NCBI RefSeq assembly: GCF_020921035.1
Contig: NC_063155.1
Span: 25,661,294 to 25,725,293, forward strand
DNA: 64,000 nt
Direction: 5' to 3'
From: Rhodamnia argentea
Lineage: Eukaryota; Streptophyta; Magnoliopsida; Myrtales; Myrtaceae
Shown here: in pieces, positions 33,301-45,303 of the stretch
Layout: each line of letters opens with the position of its first letter
Position numbering within the stretch: the stretch's first letter is position 1
Translations under genes and position numbers: made by a program
Notes under the pieces: generated by a model
The model's database searches: none
What the model saw: only the letters and a program-made list of their open reading frames with translations
What the model was told of the DNA's origin: nothing

Positions 33301-36300
33301 AAGGGTCGGATGTGTAAATCCAGATTTTGAAGGTGTGCTACCTACTATTTTGAGGTGGGAATTTGGCAGTTTCTTGCCTTTTAACTTAAGTTAATGTTGT
33401 GATCTATTTGGTGCAATCTGCAGCTGCTGATATAGATGTCACAGCATATGGAGTCAATAAAGACAAGAAGTTCGAAAAAAGTGATATTCTTAAATTGAGG
33501 GAGATAGATGGTGATCTTTTGGGCAGACAGAAAGATTCTAACTTTTCTGCTGGAGAAGGTAATCACAATTTCATAAAGGATCGGCTTCAGCACCTAGAGT
33601 TGGAGCTTTCATCTGTACTTAGTTCCTTGCGATCTAAATCAACCATGGATGAGCAGGAGGTGGGTAATTGCAACACAGTGCTATTTTTGTACATGAGCTT
33701 TTCCGTGCTCATTTGCACATAAGTTCTCACAACTCCATAGATATTGTTTCTAGAATCCTGTACTTATGAAGAGATTAATGATTAAATGACAGGTTTACAC
33801 ACTCAGCTATCTTTAATGAAATGCTTGTTTTATCTGTCATGCACGTGCACATGGTGCACTGATCTAGCTTGTTGTTGCATGGTACTAACGGGTACATCAA
33901 TAGATACTTCGCTGAAATAGTCTCAAGCTAGGTGTATTCTATGGCTCTAACATTCTTATGTGAGCTGCTGACATTCGTCTATATAGCAATAGGAACCAGC
34001 TTCTTTGTTTTCATATGATTCTAAGATTGTAGACAGTTTCACTTGATCTGTAGTGTAAAGGTGCATGTAGTTGACATGCACAATGGGTTCAGTTCACACT
34101 ACTTGGGCTTATTGTATGGCTGCTTCTTGCGACACGGAAAAAGAGAATCTCTCTCTCTCTCTCTCTCGCTCGCTCTCTTCAATGGGAAAAATGATGGAGG
34201 CAATGACTTGAAAGAAATCGGTTCATGAGAAGTTGCCTTCGTAGTGATATGGGGATTTTTGTCATGTTCAGTGCAGTCAACATCAGCTTTTCTTATGTTC
34301 AAATGGCAGAATCAGTAGTTATGAAATATTCTGCATTAGTATTAGTCATTTTGCTATGGTACTTATGAAGGCTCAAGTGCAGTCAGTGAGAGCCAACCTA
34401 ATTTCTCCAAGTGCATGGACTAAATTTTCACCTCAACGACTTATGTTTCCTAGCTTGAGCGAAATTAATGGTGCCTTGATTTTATGAGGAAGCATCTCCA
34501 GAGCAAGTCGACCTATCTTTCCGGATCTCCATTTCATTTTTTTCGTGCGTTGTTTGTCTTTTGCAGAATCTCGAGAGCATCTCTGATGACCTGCATAAAC
34601 TTTCTGATGCTTGGGAGTTTCAAGAAAATGAGATCATGAATGCCAAAGACAAATTGCGTTCTATGCGTGCAAAGTTAGCTGTTCTTGAAGGAAAGATGTC
34701 TCTGGCGATAATGTGAGTTATATATCTCTCCAGCTGACAAAATTTTCCTTTTTTGTGATCCTAGTCAGTAACCTTTTCAATTCCTGTTACTCAGAGATGC
34801 TCACAAGATTGCAGAAGAGAAACAGAGGAGGATTGATGATGCTCGTAACGCTCTACGACTTCTTCGAACAGCTTGCATAGTCTGGCCAAATTTAGCCACA
34901 GAGGTGCTCTTAGCTGGGTCATTTGATGGTTGGGCCACCCAGGTTAGTCCTCATCGTTGTAATCTACATATTCATTCACGGCAACCTTTGGAGTAGTTGT
35001 GAAATTCTGTCATGAACCTTTTGCTTGCACCATAATTTGCTTTCGACAGTTTAGCTAGTGGAGTTATCGAAATGAACAATTTTTCATGAAGATACGTACG
35101 AAAGTTATTGAATCGGAGTAGGCAGACATCATCTATGAGCTAATTATTCAATGTATATGCAAATTTTATGTCATGTTTAAGAATATTTTTCTGACGCATT
35201 TCCAGAGAAGTGAAACATTTTTCTTAGGATAATGACTCGATCGACTAAACCGCCAGACGCTTATGTTTCCTGGAAGAATTGCCTCGTAAACATTTAAAAG
35301 TATCAGGAAGGACACTTGAGCATTTATTACGTCATGTGACTTTTTTTTAATTAGTTCAGAGATCAAGACAATCATTCCGAGCCATCTCAGAATTTATGAT
35401 GCTTAATTGGACAGCCTGGGTGTTTTATTATAACTGTCAAACTTTGCATATAAATTGTCAAAAACGAGACTTTACAGGGCAGATTGCAAAACGAGGGAAA
35501 TTTTGTATTTTGCAACTATCACTTCACTTTAAATGCGACATTTCCATTTAGTGTTCAAAGTTAGTATGGACTGATATTCAAATGGTTGCGGATGTGATAG
35601 GCAGTCAAATTAGATTCTGCCTGCAATAACATGTGTAATGCCGGTGGAACTCTTGTTGTGGTTTATATATGAGTTTTATGTTTCAGTTTCCTTGTGGAAG
35701 TTTGGTTCTCTGGCCATGAAAATGCCTTGTGGCTTTTTACCTTTTGCACCCAGATTGGATCATATCGAGCGAATTATGCACATGAATCAATCTTTGATAC
35801 TCATAATTTTCAAGTTTATTTAACTGTTGTTTTATCCATGCCAAGTAGGAGTGCGGAGCATTTTTGTAGAATGCTATTATCTGTGCGGTCAACGCATGTC
35901 TGGTCCATCTTGTCCCCAAAAATCACAGAGTCAACCTTCTGTTCGAAGCATCATTGATTCTCAAGCCTTTTGGCTGCTCAACAGATGACCTGATCATGTT
36001 TCTTCTCGTCTTTGTGAAAGCTTCATTTTTTCATAACATGGGATCTAAACATTCGACTCGACTAATCCTCACCGATGCACATATTATCCCATCCATGTGC
36101 ACTGGTTAAAAGAGAGGGGGTCAATATCTGCTAAACATGAGTTGAGAAGTTCTTCAGACTATATGCTTTTAGATTTATGTTCTGTGGTTCATAAGTACAG
36201 GTAGCTTTGTCTAAATGATGCTCAGTAGAGTAATGTGCTTCATTGCAGAGACAGATGGAGAAGTCAAGCACCGGAGTTTTCTCTGTTTGCCTCCAATTGT

Positions 36301-36510
36301 ATCCTGGAAGATATGAGGTAGGTCTCTTCCTAATTGAGTCTGAGACAGTCTAAAATTACAAGCCGTCGCTGTATGCGGACAAGCTTCCCAACCTTCATGG
36401 TCTTTCTGATGCAGATAAAGTTCATAGTCGATGGAGTATGGAGGATCGATCCGTTGCGGCCAATCGTTCATAACAACGGATATGAGAATAACGTGCTCAT
36501 TATCACATAG
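30363..36510 (+). CDS. PTST2: PTST2/PTST3-type protein with CBM48 (starch granule initiation)
   Basis: Eight exons: 30363-31000, 32700-32844, 33140-33332, 33424-33659, 34567-34712, 34795-34942, 36249-36317 and 36415-36510. All joins are in phase and give 556 residues (Arabidopsis PTST2 is similar in length). PTST2 and PTST3 (rice FLO6) are plastid proteins that bring malto-oligosaccharide to starch synthase SS4 when granules start. An N-terminal segment rich in S and R is a likely transit peptide. Residues 97-145 hold the conserved block with NPDLFPTKKQLINAGRMDLV and GGWLSLGWDLD. Residues ~375-470 form coiled coil. Residues ~472-556 are the CBM48 (LLAGSFDGW, YPGRYEIKFIVDGVW, NGYENN). PTST2 versus PTST3 cannot be settled from sequence alone, but the neighbours favour PTST2 (At1g27070). 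Intron 1 holds a SINE fragment. Confidence 0.9.
31704..31789 (+). mobile_element. SINE remnant (Au-SINE-like) in PTST2 intron 1
   Basis: The stretch around 'caggggtaacgttgcttatg', 'tcgaccctcccctaacccca' and 'caatgtaggag' matches, from memory, the conserved 3' half of Au-type plant SINEs (ggggtaaggttgcgtaca...gaccctcccc...accccac...gggag). The tRNA-like 5' half is not evident, so it is a decayed or truncated copy. Confidence 0.55.
34148..34170. repeat. (CT)n microsatellite in PTST2 intron 4
   Basis: A CT run of about ten units, continued by CGCTCGCTCTC. It lies within the long intron 33660-34566. Confidence 0.9.
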
Positions 36511-37048
36511 CTATCCAAAAGAGAGAGAGAGCTGACAAACATTTGCACGAGAAGATTGTTCATCTTTTGACCGATGGAGGATGATTACATAGAACTTTCT
36601 GCCCTTCTCTTTCACACAATTGTAAAGTTAAGCCGGGTTTTTGATATATATGTTTTAACCACATTGATTGCCATCTTATTCTAATGAAGGAATTTCTACC
36701 TGTTTCTCTTGGAAAAGAATGCTGATACTTTTCACTCTTGTACCTCGTTCAAATGTTACAGTCTCGGAATGGAAGTTGGTCGATGATTAATGAGCAAGTG
36801 TCAAAAAGTCGAGACGGCAATAAACGAGTCTGATGCTAACATCTACAAGTACAACTCGGTACGTGGCCAAGCCAGCGTAACTTGAGCAAGAAAGAAAAAT
36901 GCCAAAAACCGAATCTGTTTCCCTTGTCTCATCAGTCAGAATTGCATTGTCTTTGTGGAGATTTCTCTCCACGTCCTGTACATTTGGAGGATGATTTCTA
37001 TAATTTGGCAGACCGATGAAACGGGTGCCTTAATAGCCAAGAGATTGA

Positions 37049-39478
37049 CTAATCATCTTGATGAAGACCACTCGATGTGCGACTCCTCATCACAAAGGTA
37101 AAGCCACTTCCACAGTAGATACTGCATTTTGCCCAATGACCTGAAAGTGTGTGACCTAGACTCACTTCTTGAGGTTCAATCCAATCGCAAGCACTTCCCA
37201 AGCCAAGCTGGCCATGCTCACCCCATCCCCATGTCATCACTACCAGATCCTCTGCATTTCAATCATTATGAAAGCAAGGTATTAGCATTTGGAAAATGTG
37301 AACATCTTTCTCTTGAGGAGGAAAACCTAACTGATGTCTTGCCTGTCACTAGAGCTGAGTGTTCAGCTCCCGCAGCAATCTGCATCACCTTTATCCCATC
37401 AAGACCAGGAACTCTCTCTAGAACCAATGTTGATACATCTGCCAAAGCAGAAGGCAATGTTAGTCTCCAAGATCATTGTTACCAACAAAATCCGACAAGG
37501 GGTGGTAGTGTCAACTCGGACAATTTTTCTTTTTGCGCCTTATGACTAGTAATTCATGAAGCAAAGTGTAGTTCATGTACTACTGTGTGATCATATAGGT
37601 CAAGGATTTGCACATTTCTCATGTAACTCATCTCAAAGTGCCCTACCGGGTGTATTATTGGCCAAGCCCAGCTTCTCTAGATTGCCCAGAACACCATGGC
37701 GGTTGCCTCCAAGAATAAAAGCTTCACCACCATCTGTTTGATTAATACGAAAATGAACTTCTCAATGATGAGCTGTCGACATATGCCATGAATAAATAGG
37801 CTGGAGTTTGATGCAAAGGTGTCTTGATGTACCCGTTAACACCAATGCGTGATTCCATCCAAGTGCGATCTGCTTGATCTGCAATGAAGAAGGCAACTCC
37901 ACCGGAGAATGAGCATCAGAAAAGCCAGGGAACCCTCTTCCCCAAGTGTATACTCTTCCACCAGCTTGTAGGATAAACCAAACATGGGAAGAGAAAAAAG
38001 AAATACCAATCATCCCTCTTTCTATACATAATTACATACATAAAGGATGATGAAATTATGTGATCGAACAAATCGAGCAAGACACAGTGTGAAGTACTCA
38101 CAGGATAATGCTGCGCTATGATCACCACTAGCGACTACACTAGCGATCTCAATGTTCTCCAGTCCTTGGATAGCCTGAGGTAGGCCGGTTGATCTTGTTC
38201 TATTACTGGTAGGACCAAGCTGACCACGTTTACACGACCCAAATCCATAAACTCCATTTTTGTGATCGCCTGCATTGATTGCATTTCATTCATAAGACAA
38301 ACGAAAGAAAGCAGATCGGAACAATCATGGCTGACTAGCCAAGATATTTCTACTCGGAAGAACAAGCCTTCGTAGAGTAGCTGTCTCTTCCCAGCAAATG
38401 GAGTATCTTCTGTCCAAACGGATATTAATTCTTCCTACCTTTCAACAAGACAAGCGAATGACGCAAGCCGCAGGCTATCTGGTCAACGTGCTTAGACGAA
38501 AAGTATGAGACCTCGGCGGGAGAGGAACACGACTCGTGGTTTCCGTGACCAAGCTGACCAAACGAGCCATCTCCACAAGTGAACAGGCATCCGGCATCTA
38601 TGCAGGGAAACAGAGCAAAAGATGAAATGCAAGAAAACCAAATCTTGAACCTGCAGAGGTTAGATAGGCAATCGAATCGCAGAACACACAGAATCCTCCT
38701 CACACTCGATGAATTGATTAATGAGACTAAATGAGCTCAGAAGCGAATGGGTGTTCTTCAACTATGCCAATTAGTCTTTGAAGAAAGAATTGGCGATCAC
38801 TGATTAATTCCATCCGTTACTCTTTGACACCAGAGACCCGCTAAGCTTCTACTCGTCGAACTTGGACATGACAGACAGATCTCCCAGGCAAACAAAGTAT
38901 TTAAACCGGTTCACAACTCCCGAATGAAATGCCGGAAAAAAGGGCAAAAGCTGATCACCTGAAAACGCCAAAAGCCGCTAATGAGAAAAGAAAGAAACCT
39001 GAGACGAAGCCAGAGTGGCTCCAACCAGCAGAAACACCAGTGATGAAGTAACCCTCCAAGGACGTCACGGCCTTCGGCGTCAAGCAATTGCTCGCGACCT
39101 CACCGTGCCCCAGCTGCCCGGAGATTCCCCTTCCCCAGCTGAACGCTCTCCCACCTGTAATCCCAGAAGGCGAATGCCTCAAAAGGGAAATCAGAAATGC
39201 GAAACGACGTCGAAGAGGGAGGTGAGTCGAGTCGAGTCGAGTGGGGTACCGGAGGACAAGGCGATGGCATGGGCGCCGCCGCAGGCGAGGAGTGAGATGG
39301 AGGAGGGGAGAGACAGAGAGAGGAGGCGAGGGAGGTGTTCGTCGCCGAGCCTGCCCGTCCCAAGCTGACCGTCCGTGCCTGCCCCCCAACTCCACACTTC
39401 CTCTTCTTCTCCTCCTCCTCCTGCTGCTGCTGAAGACGACGGTGATGATGCCTTCGTTGCTTCCTCCATCGTCATCAT
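37049..39478 (-). CDS. RCC1-family beta-propeller protein
   Basis: Eight exons on the minus strand: 39250-39478, 38999-39154, 38439-38597, 38102-38269, 37833-37964, 37647-37733, 37343-37438 and 37049-37251, joined in phase to give 409 residues. It contains seven RCC1 repeats, enough for one seven-bladed propeller: VWSWGAGTDGQLGTG, AFSWGRGISGQLGHG, LFTCGDGSFGQLGHG, VYGFGSCKRGQLGP, VYTWGRGFPGF, AFILGGNRHGVLG and VMTWGWGEHGQLGLG. There is no extra domain, so the partner (GTPase, light sensing or other) cannot be told. Blades 5 and 6 are divergent. Intron 7 appears to use a GC donor. The start is the first ATG after a GAA/AAG run (39478). The gene converges with PTST2, with 538 bp between the stop codons. 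Arabidopsis At1g27060, next to PTST2, is an RCC1-family gene (from memory). Confidence 0.9.
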
Positions 39479-41099
39479 CTTCTTCTTCTTCTTCAATGGT
39501 TGGCGCGATTGTACAGAGCTTCAATTGCGACAGAGAGGCGCTACTGAGTGCTGGCCCATTCACGAGCAATAAAGACGTCCTCGCTTAAGATTCCTGGCCC
39601 AGACCCGACTAGAAGTGTCCATTATTTAATTCTTAACTAACTTTCTTTTATAGGTAAGACGTCCATAGACCTCTCTTGCATATTCTGTTTTCTCGACTTC
39701 TCTAGTCGATCTAATATGTTCTTCGACTGAAATCGGTACGATGAACAGTCGTGCGCTCTTACCAATTTGAACGGGATGGAGAGTACTAAGGAAATAAGTT
39801 CATGGGTCGATCATCTTACAATATAAGGAAACAGGGCATCTTTTCACTCGAACTTTTGATATCCACTTCGTCTTCTTTTCGTGTCCCGAACACTGATGGG
39901 AAAGGATCAAGCTCATCTTCTTCTCCATCCATGAAAGAATCAAGTTCAGCCCTCGCCAAGTCATCTGGTGTGTTCTTCTTCCTCCTGCTGCCACTCTATT
40001 ACGCCAGGACCGTGTTCATGCATATTATCCGCAGGCATTAAGGGAAAGGAAAACACTTGACTGCGGCTTTTTCTTTGCCAGTACTCAACTGAGATGTGGA
40101 GTCATAGATTTGCACCGGTAGACGTAAAGGCGACTACAATGGCTCGGAAGCAGCTTCAACCACCCTCCAAACACGCCATGTCATCAAAGCTTTTCTCGGG
40201 CAACATGGTAAAGTGATAAAAGGGGCGAGGATAATGGTAAACCACGATGAAATGACTTAGCGTTAACACAGATAAACCATTGGGAAAGTAGGTACGACCA
40301 GGATGGGGAAATGCACAAGTCCAGGCAGTCGGGGGTACAGAACTCGGCGTTAGGACCTAGAAATGCAATCCCCAAAGACAAGTTCGTTGATGCTCAATTG
40401 TGATGCAACAAGTATGTCTGAGAGTCCCACCTGGGAGAGGACCTGCAATTTTCTTTTTGGATCACCAGATGAATGGAGGGCACGTATCAAAAAGGGTTCA
40501 AAACGGAAGACAAGAATCAATTATTCATCACGATCAGGCAACAATTCTGCGAGTGATGCTCCACAGAAACAAACAATATTGTGAAGCATCTTTGACCTTT
40601 TTGTTACCTGCGGCAACTGCCATGTCCAGACTCCCTGCTAGAGAGAGCCCGCACGGACATTACATTACTCAGTAAAGCTAAACTTCTGAGTGAACCTCCT
40701 TGGCCCTTCACCCTCTTTCATGAGCACATTTTCAACTGAAAAGATTCGGCATTATGGTGGCAAAAGTAACATGTTGGGACACCTCGAATGATGCAACTAC
40801 GACAGATTTAAACATTCCATTCCATTCAATAAGGCACCAACACCTCGAACTAATTTACATCAGAAATAAGCAAATTCAATTTCAACCATAAAGACAGAAA
40901 CTCGATAAATAACCCCGCTTATGCTGTTGAAACAAGTTAAGCAAAGAAGGGGGCATTATATTGCATTTCTAAGAAACTATGAAGCATCGCAGAAAATGAA
41001 CTAACAGCCTAGTCTAACATATCCTAATTCTTGCTGCCTGCACTTCCTGCCCAATACAGGACCAACTCACGTTCCCATCTCTAACAGTGACTCACGGAT
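39479..41099. other. unassigned sequence between the RCC1 and RRM genes
   Basis: Includes the RCC1 upstream region on the left and probably the 3' untranslated region of the RRM gene on the right (roughly 40700-41099). Short open frames at 39800-40040 and 40360-40680 resemble nothing known. Confidence 0.3.
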
Positions 41100-42040
41100 T
41101 TAGAGGATGTCGTCATAAGCTACGATTCCTCTGCCTTGGAAAGGCGCCTCAAGTGTAGATTCGCCGCCACCGCCCTTTCGAGAATTCACTATAGTTGAAG
41201 CGAGCTTATTACCTCGTCCATGTCTGCTCAGAGGCACCTCGGCTCGCAAGAGCTTCGACGTAGAGCCATTCTTCTCCTCCTTTGCTCCAACGCCGGCTCC
41301 AACTCCTTCCCTCCATTTGGCGAGCGGATCGGTCGCCCATAACACTTGGACCTGCATCAAATTCCTCATCTTGAATCACAGGTGCGCCAAGTGACGCAAC
41401 GTACAAAACAACAAGTGTAATTCTAAAGCAAAATGAGGTAAAGTTTGGATTTTTGACAATTGCGCACTACGCTCGCAAAACATGAACGTCTGCCTGCAAT
41501 AACAGCTGACTTCGACAGCATTCGAAGATAAAAAAATCACGCTCAACGTCTCGCATAAACCAAGATCATATCAACAAAGCCCAAATCAGGTGAAATGCCG
41601 AAGTGCGTCCCAAACATAATCAACCCGCACTTCATCACACCCCCAAGTAGAAAACTAGGCCAAACGGGAAACCGCAAAAGGAAAAGAGAGGTAAAGGCTA
41701 CCTTCTGGGAATCGACGGAGACGCTGAAAGAAGGGTCGCGGGAAGCGGCGATGGCCGCATCGGCGGAGTCCTTGGACCTGTAGGTGACGTAGCCGACTTC
41801 GTCGCGGTCGATGCGGATGCGTGAGATCGGGCCGTAGATCTCGAACCGGGACTTGAGGTCGAGGACCGAGCAGTTCGGGGACAGGCCCATCACGACCAGC
41901 GCCGGAGGAGTCGACGGCTTGGGCGCCGGCGGGTCGTCGGAGGCGGAGGGATCGGGTCGAGGGAGGGGGCGGCGGCGCTTGGAGATGGAGGAAGAGGCGG
42001 CGGGGCGAGAGAAGTAGGGTTTGTCCCTCTTGCGACTCAT
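41100..42040 (-). CDS. small RRM-type RNA-binding protein
   Basis: Two exons on the minus strand, 41702-42040 and 41100-41351, joined in phase across a 350-bp intron (AAGGTAGCC...GATGCAG). The product has 196 residues. A basic stretch (KRRRP, residues 21-25) could be a nuclear signal. One RRM spans about residues 47-122 with RNP2-like VVMGLS and RNP1-like VGYVTYRS, and ends VQVLWATD just after the splice junction. The C-terminal tail includes LRAEVPLSRHGRGNKLAS and ends GRGIVAYDDIL. Target RNAs are unknown. It sits between the RCC1 and HD-Zip genes. Arabidopsis has an RRM gene (At1g27050) in the same place (from memory), which supports orthology but does not give a function. Confidence 0.85.
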
Positions 42041-42379
42041 CGTCTCTCGTGTCGGCTTCGGCCTTGCGTCTCGGGGAAAGGCGAAAGAGGGGGGCGGCCG
42101 AAGGAGGTGGCGGACGACGGAGGAAGGCTGGCGTGGTGTGGCCCGAGACCGGACTGGCTTCGGAAAACGAGACTGTTTGACGAAAAAGTTTTGAAGGAAA
42201 CACAAAAATAAATTTAAAAAAACAAAAGTTAAAGTACTTCCTTTCTTTCTTTCCACACTAAGTGCAGGGACAGTTTTGACCTTTTGACTCCCATTCCAGT
42301 TGTTCTGTTTCCTTTTCCCTTCCATTGTTACAAAAGTACTTTTTCTAATTGCGGGGATAGTTTTGACATTTTCTTCTAA

Positions 42380-43513
42380 GCGAAGTGATCCAAAAATATT
42401 TCGATTTATTGATTGTGGTGTTTTTTTTTTTTCGAAGAAACTCTTTTGAGGCTCTTGTTAAGACCATTGGTGATATTGTTAGATATTTCCATGGATATTT
42501 CTTATGATTTTTTATATCTATTTTAATTATGGGTATGTGATTTAATTTTTTTAGATAGCCATTCCTTATACTCTTTTCTATTCACACTCTAATAAATACA
42601 TTTTGTACTCTTTTCTATTCCCGTGAAAATATACAGGAATTCACTCTCTTAACTTTGTACCGTAACCTCTTTTCCCGAGGCAACACTAGTGCGTTGCATC
42701 CGGTGCATCGCAAAATCCCTTGATTCTATTTTCCTATTTTATCACTCTCAACTTGCCCACCATGCACCACATATGCACCACATACACCCAAAGCGAAATA
42801 AATCAATCCCCATCACTTAGCGGCATCCATTCGAGTGTTTCATTCCGTTTGAGTGAGCACAACGGTGATCGTGTTACGATGTCGGCGATACGCAGCCAAG
42901 TCGAGCTTCTCTTTTCCACGTAGATAGCTTTCGACTATGCGGAGGTGTGTCTTCGAATAAGCATGGCTTATTCCGCTTGCTATAGCCACGCCAATCATAT
43001 TGAACGGGTGTCCCGACAACAAAGTCCATTGCAAGGACGCATGATGTTCAACTCAAATGCCTTTGATTCTCGACTTTTCGCTTCTCTTTCTAGAAGCCCT
43101 CGCGGCGTTCACACAAGATAGATCCAGTAGACATCGCCCTGTTGCGGATCCACCAAGCTTGATGCCACACAGCATGTTGGAGTACTGTTTGACATTGATT
43201 CAAATTCAATGTGACTCAGCCATCATAAATTTGAGCAATGATGTTAGTGATATTTTAAAATATCTTCTAGATATATTTATGAAATTTCTTTTGATTTTCT
43301 ATATCTATTTTGATCATGCATGTCTGATTTGATTTCATTTGATAGTCATTGTACTCTTCTATATCATGAGATAAATATGGTTATATCCCTCTATGGAGAC
43401 ATATAAGATCCTCGAGTAGCATAAAGAAAATTGCTCAATATTAGGCAGAGCCTAACTGGCAAGTCATTGGATTTTTGTAGTGCGCGAACAGTGTATAATT
43501 TTTTAGCTACAAG
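42380..43513 (+). repeat. tandem repeat block, unit 1
   Basis: Begins near 'cgatttattgattgtggtgt' and contains two decayed copies of an AT-rich LTR-like sequence ('gttagatattt...ttatatctattttgatt', at about 42465 and 43229) around a segment with 'actagtgcgttgcatccg' and 'gtgtttcattccgtttgagt'. Unit 2 starts at 43514 with the same order. The LTR-like phrases resemble Ty1/copia LTRs, but no ends could be fixed. Confidence 0.5.
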
Positions 43514-44340
43514 CCAAGCGATCGAAAAATATTTCAACTTATTGATTGTGGTGTTGAAGAAACTCTTTCGAGGCCCTAGTAACATTTTAGATATTTTATA
43601 GAGATATTTAGAATATTTTTTATGATTTCTTATATTTATTTTGATTATGCATATCTGATTTGATTTTCTTAGATGCTCCTTGTATTCATTTCTATTCATG
43701 TCGAAATATACAATAACTCCGCCCTTAATTTGGTACAGCGACTATCTCCTGAGGCAATACTAGTGCATTGGATGCGATTTGCATCCAGTGCATTCTAAAA
43801 ATTTCATAATTCTATTTTTTTGTTTTATTGTTATCAACTTGCACCTTGTGCACCACATGCCCCCACAGAAAAATAAATCCATCCCCACCACTTGACAGTG
43901 CACATTTGAGTGCTTCATTCCGTTTGGGTAAACACACTGTGGTCGTGTTATGGCGTAGGCGATGCGTAGCCAAGTCAAGCTTTTCTTTTCCACGGAGGTA
44001 TTTTTTGAAGCTACAGAGTTGCATCTCCGAACAGTAATCTTTGCTAAGCATTGCCTAGCTTATTTTGTTCGTTGTAGCCAAGCCAACCGTATCGAATGAG
44101 TGTCTCGACATCAAAATCCATCGCAAAGGACACATGTTGTTCGGCTCAAATGCCTCTTGAAGCAGACTTACTGATACTTAGATATCTAAAAGAGCTATTT
44201 AGAATATTTCTTATGGTTTTTTATATCTATTTTGATTATGCATATCTAGTTTGATTTCTTTAAATAATTCTCTAATATAAAATCTATAAATAAGCTCCAT
44301 ATACTGTTTTCTATTCACATCAAAATACTGCCAGATTAGG
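43514..44340 (+). repeat. tandem repeat block, unit 2
   Basis: Same order of motifs as unit 1: 'caacttattgattgtggtgt', 'actagtgcattggatgcg', 'gtgcttcattccgtttgggt' and 'tccatcgcaaaggacacatg'. It is shorter and lacks a piece of about 300 bp corresponding to 43040-43230. Confidence 0.5.
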
Positions 44341-44489
44341 CATTAAAAATACAATTTAATCAAAATAGATATATAGTTCTAGATAAGAGTACATTGAGAT
44401 AGTTCTCTAATTTGATTTGGTTATATTTACATAAGAATACTTATCAAGATGGTAGATGATTAGGTAGTTCAAATATTGCTTAGATTTTT

Positions 44490-45007
44490 GGGTTAATATC
44501 ACGAAAAATACTAAATTGGTACACCTCCGATAAATCTATCAAAATTATTTTTTTGACCCCTAAAAATCCCAAACCGGTACGCCCGCGATAACTTTATTCC
44601 AAATTAGTACACACGTGACAAAGTTATCATTCGCTAATTTTCGTTAAATTTTATTGTCAAATTGCTCATTTGGATGGCATGTGCCAATTTTCGATTGTAC
44701 GCGTTTGAGGTTTTTATCATATATTTATCTAGGGTATATTAATTTGAGATTTTTCGTGATACTCACTCAATTTAACGGAAAACTAACGGAATATAGATTT
44801 GTCACAAGTATATCAGTTTGAGATTTTTTATGATCAGAAAAATTAGTTTAATATAAATTTGTCATAAACGTATCAGTTTGAGATTTTTTTATGGTTGAAA
44901 AAATAATTTGAGATAAATTTATAATAAATATATCAGTTTAATTTTTTTTTAATTTGAAGTAAATTTATTATATATACATCAATTTAAAATTTTTCGTGAT
45001 ATTAACC
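44490..45007. mobile_element. MITE, 518 bp, with perfect inverted ends and 10-bp target duplication
   Basis: Inverted termini of 19 bp are exact: GGTTAATATCACGAAAAAT at 44491-44509 and its reverse complement at 44989-45007. Both sides carry TTAGATTTTT (44480-44489 and 45008-45017), an identical 10-bp duplication that fits a Mutator-like transposase. The interior has several 'tatcagtttgagattttt' units. No coding capacity. Confidence 0.82.
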
Positions 45008-45303
45008 TTAGATTTTTCTCCCAGCGAAAGATAACCAAAAGCATGTCAATTGTCGAGTTCAAGTTGCAATCTATCGGTTTTTGCTTGATGGGAAATATAA
45101 AGCGATGGAGTGGCGATGTCCAGTCGTTCATCGTCCAGTTCAAGTTGCACAGTCAAACGATGAGATGAGATGAGAAGCAGCGACAGAGACATGCCGGGGC
45201 ACGTGGACGAGGGACCCAACGAGAGCGACCGTACATCTGGGTTAGGTGGGCCATCAACATCGCCATCGTCATCACGTTCGAGCAGTGGGAAGTACTGCAG
45301 ACT

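Noticed and set aside
38955-39569. Open frame of 204 codons reaching upstream of the RCC1 start
   Set aside because: It reads through the 5' flank, exon 1 in the wrong frame and intron 1 of the RCC1 gene. Only its last part (exon 2) is real coding.
41543-42325. 260-codon reading of the RRM gene beginning upstream and running into the intron
   Set aside because: The first part precedes the natural ATG at 42040, and the last part follows the donor at 41701. The two-exon model gives a complete RRM.
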